Assembly: GCF_000192435.1 (NCBI RefSeq)
Contig: NZ_AEUD01000007.1
Span: forward strand, 1 to 64,000
Source: Gordonia neofelifaecis NRRL B-59395
GTDB lineage: Bacteria > Actinomycetota > Actinomycetes > Mycobacteriales > Mycobacteriaceae
Direction of reading: 5' to 3'
DNA length: 64,000 nucleotides
Shown: positions 59,294 to 64,000 of the stretch, in pieces
How the letters are laid out: every line of letters begins with the position of its first letter
Numbering within the stretch: the first letter of the stretch is position 1
The notes under the pieces: model-generated
What the model saw: only the letters and a program-made list of their open reading frames with translations
Told to the model about the DNA's origin: nothing
The model's database searches: none
Made by a program: the position numbers and the translations under genes

Positions 59294-60278
59294 GCTGTTG
59301 CCGGACGGCGCACTCGGGCGACGCGCACGGCGTCGTCCGGCCCGTCCAGCCGAGGCGATTCATCACGACGCCGAGCTTCGAGGCGGTCGTGCACGACCGC
59401 ACCGCCGCCTGTCCCCAGCACAGTCGGAGCGTGCGGGCGCGGGCGAACACGGCCGCGTCGAGGTCTCGCTCCATGTCGCGGTCGCGGGCGAGCGCGTCGT
59501 CGTGGAAGAGCCTGCCGTCCAACTCGACGATCAGTCCGAGGTCGGGGTAGTGGAGGTCCCGGAATCCGCTTCGCCCGGCGGTCGTCGGCGCCTGCCGGTT
59601 CGGGGTGGGCAGCCCGTGGGGACGTTCCACCCGGGTGAGGAATCGGTGTTCCAGCGCCGAGCAGGTGCCGCGGGCGACGTCCGTCAGGACGTCGTGAATG
59701 AGTACCCGGTGGCGGATCCGTGCCCGCCGATCGAGCGCCGCGAGAAGGCGGGGCGCGGTCGTCAGCCTGGCCTGCACCGGGTCGGCCAGCGCGGCGATCA
59801 CGCCGAGCTCGGTGGTCGCGCGGGCGGCGACGTCGAGGACTGCCTCGTCCACTCGGACCCGGGGAGGCAGCGCACCCGTCATGGTGACGGCGTCGAGATC
59901 CGAGCGGTGATGGAAGACGACGCCGCGCTTGGGCGTGATTCGCCGACCGGATTCGATGGCGAGGTGAATCGCGTCGGATCCGCCGAGCCGCTGGGCGTCG
60001 CCGGACGCGACCAGCAGCGCCGACTGGTCGCTCAACGCCGCGGGCTCGGCGACGAGGATCGCGCACCACGCCCTCTGCAGCCACGTCGCCGGTCCGGTGT
60101 GGGTGAGGTAGATACCCGGGTGAACGCGGACCCACGCGCCGCTGCGGAGCCGACGTCGGATGAAGGCCGAATCCAGTCCGCACGCGCAGACCTGCTCGCG
60201 CGTCACCACGCCGTCCTGGTCGCGGAGCAGACTCGACAGTCGTGCCGCTGCGACGTGCTCATGTCCCGCTTCCCCCAT
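59280..60278 (-). CDS. AbiEi/DUF559-type protein with a Vsr-like nuclease fold
   Basis: A 332-residue protein. The N-terminal part (residues about 1-60, LSSLLRDQDGVVTREQVCACGL...RLRSGAWVRVHPGIYL) is the winged-helix AbiEi-type antitoxin domain; the C-terminal part (residues about 235-300, YPDLGLIVELDGRLFHDDALARDRDMERD) is the DUF559/Vsr-like endonuclease fold with plausible D...E.D metal ligands. Such proteins are common, poorly understood and often solitary in actinobacteria. No toxin partner is adjacent. The gene is bracketed by two near-identical palindromes, and its C-terminal codons lie inside one, which hints at spread as a unit. Confidence 0.8.
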   Translation of the reverse strand: MGEAGHEHVAAARLSSLLRDQDGVVTREQVCACGLDSAFIRRRLRSGAWVRVHPGIYLTHTGPATWLQRAWCAILVAEPAALSDQSALLVASGDAQRLGGSDAIHLAIESGRRITPKRGVVFHHRSDLDAVTMTGALPPRVRVDEAVLDVAARATTELGVIAALADPVQARLTTAPRLLAALDRRARIRHRVLIHDVLTDVARGTCSALEHRFLTRVERPHGLPTPNRQAPTTAGRSGFRDLHYPDLGLIVELDGRLFHDDALARDRDMERDLDAAVFARARTLRLCWGQAAVRSCTTASKLGVVMNRLGWTGRTTPCASPECAVRQQQCSA

Positions 60279-60351
60279 GCGGATGAGTCTGAATCGGCCG
60301 GCGGGGCAGCGGAAGACATTCGGACCGGCTGTGGACAGTCCCGTACGAAAT

Positions 60352-60398
60352 CCCCAGTGTTCGGCGTGACCACCGGATGGTCACGCCGAACACTGGGG
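60352..60398. repeat. 21-base palindrome, copy 2
   Basis: CCCCAGTGTTCGGCGTGACCA (60352-60372), a five-base CCGGA loop, then the exact reverse complement to 60398. Its core is the same as copy 1 at 59255. It is 74 bases upstream of the nuclease-fold gene and just before the rpsH promoter. Confidence 0.9.
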
Positions 60399-60415
60399 GA
60401 ACGCCGCCCACTGAT

Positions 60416-60444
60416 TTGGGTTCTGCCTGCAGATTCACTACACT
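60416..60444 (+). promoter_or_regulatory. Promoter of the rpsH operon
   Basis: TTGGGT (60416-60421) and TACACT (60439-60444) are 17 bases apart. The sequence around the -10 and just after (CTACACT..six bases..GGTTGCCTG.G) repeats that of the rplN promoter at 37296. A leader of about 200 bases follows; I see no gene in it. It must drive rpsH and followers, as the upstream ribosomal genes end in a terminator 21 kb away. Confidence 0.7.
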
Positions 60445-60647
60445 GTTTCAGGTTGCCTGGGTGAAGTGTGCCCCCAGGGCCCACAACTTCATACAGCTTG
60501 ACGGTGCCGGTGAAAAGCCAATGGCATCTTCGGGCGTTGAACAATGCACAACTATCCACTTCGTGGAAGGCCCACCAGTGCTGATCGGCAGAGATGCCGG
60601 TGACACCGCTGTATGGGAACCGCTACGAGAAAGGTTGACGGTCAACC

Positions 60648-61046
60648 ATGACCATGACTGACCCGATCGCAGACTTTCTGACGCGTCTGCGTAACGCCAA
60701 TTCGGCGTACCACGACGAGGTGTCGCTGCCGTCGTCGAAGATCAAGGTGAACATCGCCGAGATCCTCAAGCGCGAGGGCTACATCACCGATTTCAAGGTC
60801 GAAGACGCTGAAGTCGGCAAGAAGCTCACCGTGACCCTGAAGTACGGCCCGAGCCGCGAGCGCAGCATCGCCGGCCTCCGCCGTGTTTCGAAGCCGGGTC
60901 TGCGTGTGTACGCAAAGTCCACCAACCTGCCCAAGGTCCTGGGCGGCCTCGGCGTGGCCATCATCTCCACGTCGTCCGGTCTGCTCACTGACCGCCAGGC
61001 AGCAAACCAGGGCGTGGGCGGCGAAGTCCTCGCTTACGTCTGGTAG
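60648..61046 (+). CDS. rpsH: 30S ribosomal protein S8
   Basis: Small-subunit protein (132 aa) binding the central domain of 16S rRNA. It shows [30 protein letters not shown] and the C-terminal [28 protein letters not shown] 60648 or ATG 60654 could be the start. It opens the second half of the split spc operon. Confidence 0.98.
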   Translation: MTMTDPIADFLTRLRNANSAYHDEVSLPSSKIKVNIAEILKREGYITDFKVEDAEVGKKLTVTLKYGPSRERSIAGLRRVSKPGLRVYAKSTNLPKVLGGLGVAIISTSSGLLTDRQAANQGVGGEVLAYVW

Positions 61047-61057
61047 GGGAGCGAAAC

Positions 61058-61594
61058 ATGTCGCGTATTGGTAAGAACCCCATTGAAATCCCCGCAGGCG
61101 TCGACGTCGCAATCGACGGCCAGGACGTCAAGGTGAAGGGTCCGAAGGGCGAACTCAGCCTGACGGTCACCTCGCCGATCGAGGTGGCGAAGGAAGAGAA
61201 CGCCATCGTCGTCACGCGTCCGAACGACGACCGGCAGAACCGTGCACTGCACGGCCTGAACCGCTCGCTGCTGAACAACCTCGTCGTCGGTGTGACCCAG
61301 GGCTACACCACGAAGATGGAGATCTTCGGTGTCGGTTACCGCGTCCAGGCCAAGGGCAAGGACCTCGAGTTCGCCCTCGGCTACAGCCACCCCGTGCCGA
61401 TCGAGGCTCCGGAGGGCATCACCTTCGCGGTGGAGTCCCCGACCAAGTTCTCGGTCTCGGGTATCGACAAGCAGCTAGTCGGCCAGATCTCGGCGAACAT
61501 CCGCCGCCTGCGTCGTCCGGACCCCTACAAGGGCAAGGGCATTCGCTACGAGGGTGAGCAGATCCGCCGCAAGGTCGGAAAGACGGGTAAGTAA
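61058..61594 (+). CDS. rplF: 50S ribosomal protein L6
   Basis: Large-subunit protein (178 aa) near the factor-binding centre: [16 protein letters not shown] at the start, [15 protein letters not shown] and the C-terminal [15 protein letters not shown]. It follows rpsH by 11 bases, with GGGGAG as ribosome site. Confidence 0.98.
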   Translation: MSRIGKNPIEIPAGVDVAIDGQDVKVKGPKGELSLTVTSPIEVAKEENAIVVTRPNDDRQNRALHGLNRSLLNNLVVGVTQGYTTKMEIFGVGYRVQAKGKDLEFALGYSHPVPIEAPEGITFAVESPTKFSVSGIDKQLVGQISANIRRLRRPDPYKGKGIRYEGEQIRRKVGKTGK

Positions 61595-61597
61595 GCC

Positions 61598-61996
61598 ATG
61601 AGTGAAACAGCAACCGTTCGCAAGCCCCTCGGCAAGGACGTCTCGACTCGTCGTCGCACCGCGACCAACCGTCGTCACTTCCGTCTGCGCAAGAAGATCA
61701 ACGGCACCGCCGAGCGTCCGCGCATGGCCGTCAAGCGCAGCAGCCGTCACATCCACGTCCAGGTCATCGACGACCTGACCGGTCGTACCCTGGCCGCCGC
61801 CAGCAGCATTGAGGCTGACGTGCGCGCCGCCGGTGGCGACAAGTCGGCTCAGGCCGCCAAGGTCGGCGAGCTCGTCGCCGCCCGCGCCAAGGCCGCAGGC
61901 ATCGAAGCCGTCGTCTTCGACCGCGGTGGCAAGGCGTACCACGGCCGCATCGCGGCTCTGGCAGACGCCGCCCGCGAGGGAGGACTGCAGTTCTGA
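61598..61996 (+). CDS. rplR: 50S ribosomal protein L18
   Basis: 5S rRNA-binding protein (132 aa): basic N-terminus [39 protein letters not shown] and the ending [26 protein letters not shown]. It starts three bases after rplF. Confidence 0.98.
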   Translation: MSETATVRKPLGKDVSTRRRTATNRRHFRLRKKINGTAERPRMAVKRSSRHIHVQVIDDLTGRTLAAASSIEADVRAAGGDKSAQAAKVGELVAARAKAAGIEAVVFDRGGKAYHGRIAALADAAREGGLQF

Positions 61997-62030
61997 TGAT
62001 GACCAACAAGATTAACGGAGGGGACTTCTG

Positions 62031-62675
62031 ATGCCCGGACGTCAGCGTGATGGCGGCAACGGACCCGCCGGAAACAACAGCAACGACAACCGCGGCGAGC
62101 GTCGCGGCCGCGGCGATCGCCGCGACAACCGCAACCGCGAGCGCGAGGAGAAGAACCACCTCGAGCGCGTGGTGACCATCAACCGCGTGTCGAAGGTCGT
62201 CAAGGGCGGTCGTCGCTTCAGCTTCACCGCTCTCGTGGTCGTCGGCGACGGCCAGGGCATGGTGGGCGTCGGCTACGGCAAGGCCAAGGAAGTTCCCGCG
62301 GCGATCCAGAAGGGCGTCGAAGAGGCTCGCAAGAACTTCTTCCGCGTTCCGCTGATCGGCGGCACCGTGACCCACCCGGTTCAGGGTGAGGCCGCGGCCG
62401 GCGTCGTGATGCTTCGTCCGGCCAGCTCGGGTACCGGTGTGATCGCCGGTGGCGCCGTGCGTGCCGTCCTCGAGTGCGCGGGCGTCACCGACGTCCTCGC
62501 CAAGAGCCTCGGCTCGGACAACGCGATCAACGTGGTTCACGCCACCGTCGCCGCACTGAAGATGCTGCAGCAGCCGGAGCAGGTCGCTGCTCGTCGTGGA
62601 CTGCCGGTCGAGGACGTCGCTCCGGCAGGCATGCTGCGCGCACGCGCCGCTGCCGCTGCGAACAAGGGAGCATGA
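62031..62675 (+). CDS. rpsE: 30S ribosomal protein S5
   Basis: Small-subunit accuracy protein (214 aa). After a Gly/Arg/Asn-rich N-terminal extension usual for actinobacteria, it shows [35 protein letters not shown] and [28 protein letters not shown] precedes ATG 62031. Confidence 0.98.
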   Translation: MPGRQRDGGNGPAGNNSNDNRGERRGRGDRRDNRNREREEKNHLERVVTINRVSKVVKGGRRFSFTALVVVGDGQGMVGVGYGKAKEVPAAIQKGVEEARKNFFRVPLIGGTVTHPVQGEAAAGVVMLRPASSGTGVIAGGAVRAVLECAGVTDVLAKSLGSDNAINVVHATVAALKMLQQPEQVAARRGLPVEDVAPAGMLRARAAAAANKGA

Positions 62676-62677
62676 CC

Positions 62678-62857
62678 ATGGCTGAGCTGAAGATCACCCA
62701 GATCAAGGGCACCATCGGTACCAAGAAGAACCAGCGTGACAGCCTGCGCACCCTTGGGCTCAAGGGCATCCGTCAGACCGTCACCCGCGAGGACACCCCG
62801 ATCAACCGCGGCCTCATCAACGTGGTTCGTCACCTCGTGACAGTCGAAGAGGTTTAG
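62678..62857 (+). CDS. rpmD: 50S ribosomal protein L30
   Basis: Short large-subunit protein (59 aa): [27 protein letters not shown]... . Two ATGs are available; 62678 has the better spacing to AAGGGAG and gives the usual M-A start, while 62672 overlaps the rpsE stop and would add two residues. Confidence 0.96.
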   Translation: MAELKITQIKGTIGTKKNQRDSLRTLGLKGIRQTVTREDTPINRGLINVVRHLVTVEEV

Positions 62858-62859
62858 TC

Positions 62860-63300
62860 ATGACCATCAAGCTGCACCACCTTCGCCCCGCTCCGGGTGC
62901 GAAGACCGAGAAGACCCGCGTGGGTCGCGGTGAGGGCTCCAAGGGTAAGACCGCTGGTCGCGGTACCAAGGGCACCAAGGCGCGCAAGAACGTTCCGGCC
63001 GGCTTCGAAGGCGGCCAGATGCCGATTCACATGCGCCTGCCGAAGCTGAAGGGCTTCACCAACCGCAACCGCGTGGAGTACCAGGTCGTCAACGTCGGCG
63101 ACATCGCCCGCCTGTTCCCGGAAGGCGGCGCCATCGGCATCGCCGACCTGGTCGCTGCGGGTGCCGTCCGCAAGAACCAGCTCGTGAAGGTTCTGGGCGA
63201 CGGTGAGCTCAACGTGAAGGTCGACGTCACCGCCGACAAGTTCACGGGCTCCGCCAAGGAGAAGATCGCCGCTGCCGGCGGCACCGCGACGCAGGCCTGA
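62860..63300 (+). CDS. rplO: 50S ribosomal protein L15
   Basis: Large-subunit assembly protein (146 aa) with the Gly-rich start [34 protein letters not shown] and [18 protein letters not shown]. It begins two bases after rpmD and is the last ribosomal gene before secY. Confidence 0.98.
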   Translation: MTIKLHHLRPAPGAKTEKTRVGRGEGSKGKTAGRGTKGTKARKNVPAGFEGGQMPIHMRLPKLKGFTNRNRVEYQVVNVGDIARLFPEGGAIGIADLVAAGAVRKNQLVKVLGDGELNVKVDVTADKFTGSAKEKIAAAGGTATQA

Positions 63301-63326
63301 GCCTCCGCCGCATGCAGAACAGCCGA

Positions 63327-63383
63327 ACCGGTCAGGTGAGCGTCCGCACGACTATTGAGTCGTCGGCCGCGCACCTGACCGGT
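63327..63383 (+). terminator. Large stem-loop between rplO and secY
   Basis: ACCGGTCAGGTG (63327-63338) pairs exactly with CACCTGACCGGT (63372-63383), and an inner perfect stem ACGACT/AGTCGT (63348-63363) sits within it. No T-run follows, so it may be a partial terminator or processing site. The rest of the 215-base gap (TTAAAGTTTC at about 63400 onward) could carry a secY promoter. Confidence 0.5.
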
Positions 63384-63515
63384 GGCCGTTCACCGGACTG
63401 TTAAAGTTTCACCGTGGGCGTCCGTCGTCGGGCGCCCGGGTCATTTCCGAGTCGACCGCCAATGCACGATGAGGCTGACGTGCCCACCGAGTCTGCGGTG
63501 CTATAGGAGGAGTTA

Positions 63516-64000
63516 GTGCTTTCCCCCCTCGTGGCGACCTTCAGGACGCCCGACCTGAGGAAGAAGATCTTCTACGTCCTCGGCATCCTCGTGCTTTACC
63601 GCCTCGGTACGACGCTTCCGTCGCCCGGTGTGGACTTCAAGGAGATCGAGAGCTGCGTCGACGCGGCCAGCCGCGGCGACTCGGGTCAGATCTATTCGCT
63701 GATCAACATGTTCTCCGGCGGCGCACTGCTGCAGCTGTCGGTGTTCGCGATCGGCATCATGCCGTACATCACGGCCAGCATCATCGTTCAGCTGCTCACC
63801 GTGGTCATCCCGCGGTTCGAGCAGTTGCGAAAGGAAGGCCAGTCGGGCCAGACGAAGATGACGCAGTACACGCGTTATCTGACTGTCGCCCTGGCGCTGC
63901 TGCAGTCGACCGGCATCGTCGCACTGGCAGCCACCGGAAATCTGCTCCCGTCGAGCGGCGCGGACTGCAACGCCGACGCGATCCTCAACGACACCAGCGT
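63516..64000 (+). CDS. secY: Preprotein translocase subunit SecY, 3' end outside window
   Basis: The first 161 codons of the SecYEG channel subunit. Translation from GTG 63516 gives LSPLVATFRTPDLRKKIFYVLGILVLYRLGTTLPSPGVD, then INMFSGGALLQLSVFAIGIMPYITASIIVQLL, all clear SecY N-terminal features including the first two helices and the plug region. AGGAGG lies at 63506-63511. The frame is open to the window end. secY after rplO is the normal spc-operon order. Confidence 0.97.
   Translation, partial: MLSPLVATFRTPDLRKKIFYVLGILVLYRLGTTLPSPGVDFKEIESCVDAASRGDSGQIYSLINMFSGGALLQLSVFAIGIMPYITASIIVQLLTVVIPRFEQLRKEGQSGQTKMTQYTRYLTVALALLQSTGIVALAATGNLLPSSGADCNADAILNDTS

Noticed and set aside
1-64000. 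tRNA, rRNA, CRISPR arrays, insertion sequences or transposase genes
   Set aside because: I saw no cloverleaf sequence, no regular short repeat-spacer pattern and no transposase or integrase motifs in any frame.

Overview
The window comes from a high-GC actinobacterium. The style of the NRPS condensation domains, the zinc-type S14 protein, the IdeR- and DosR-like operators and the dispersed TCGAGACC repeats point to the mycolic-acid group (Mycobacteriales). A Gordonia-like organism is my best guess; no rRNA is present to prove it.

Layout. (1) 2-26701: the 3' end of a giant nonribosomal peptide synthetase gene, open at the left edge, with seven complete modules, one partial module, two epimerization domains and a terminal thioesterase, followed by an MbtH partner and a small orphan gene. 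(2) 27722-37262: an unusual set of membrane proteins arranged as three translationally coupled pairs. In each pair a membrane histidine-kinase-like protein (type A) is followed by a membrane protein with a shared C-terminal domain but no visible kinase motifs (type B). A LuxR-type response regulator and a receiver-less HTH protein sit among them, as do an iron-box lipoprotein gene and an acetoacetate-decarboxylase-family gene. (3) 37495-38966: rplN-rplX-rplE-rpsN, closed by a strong terminator. (4) 38967-60647: about 21.7 kb that separates rpsN from rpsH, which are normally adjacent in the spc operon. It is mainly a molybdenum/nitrate respiration block: mog, moaE, moaA, moaD, mobA, moaC, moeA, a molybdate-type regulator, modABC and narGHJI-narK-cupin. 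It also carries an NCS1 permease and a nuclease-fold gene flanked by near-identical palindromes. (5) 60648-64000: the rest of the spc operon (rpsH-rplF-rplR-rpsE-rpmD-rplO), then the start of secY, cut by the window edge.

How the parts fit. modABC imports molybdate, the moa/mog/moe/mob genes build and attach the pterin cofactor, and NarGHI uses it for nitrate respiration with NarK moving nitrate or nitrite. A near-perfect DosR-type palindrome upstream of narG suggests hypoxia or redox control, and a one-mismatch copy lies upstream of the response regulator in the kinase region. The two halves of the split ribosomal operon each carry a similar promoter (TTGG.. / TACACT followed by GGTTGCCTG), which suggests the second half kept expression after separation by having its own promoter. 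The most novel-looking element is the kinase/partner (A/B) membrane array next to the NRPS.
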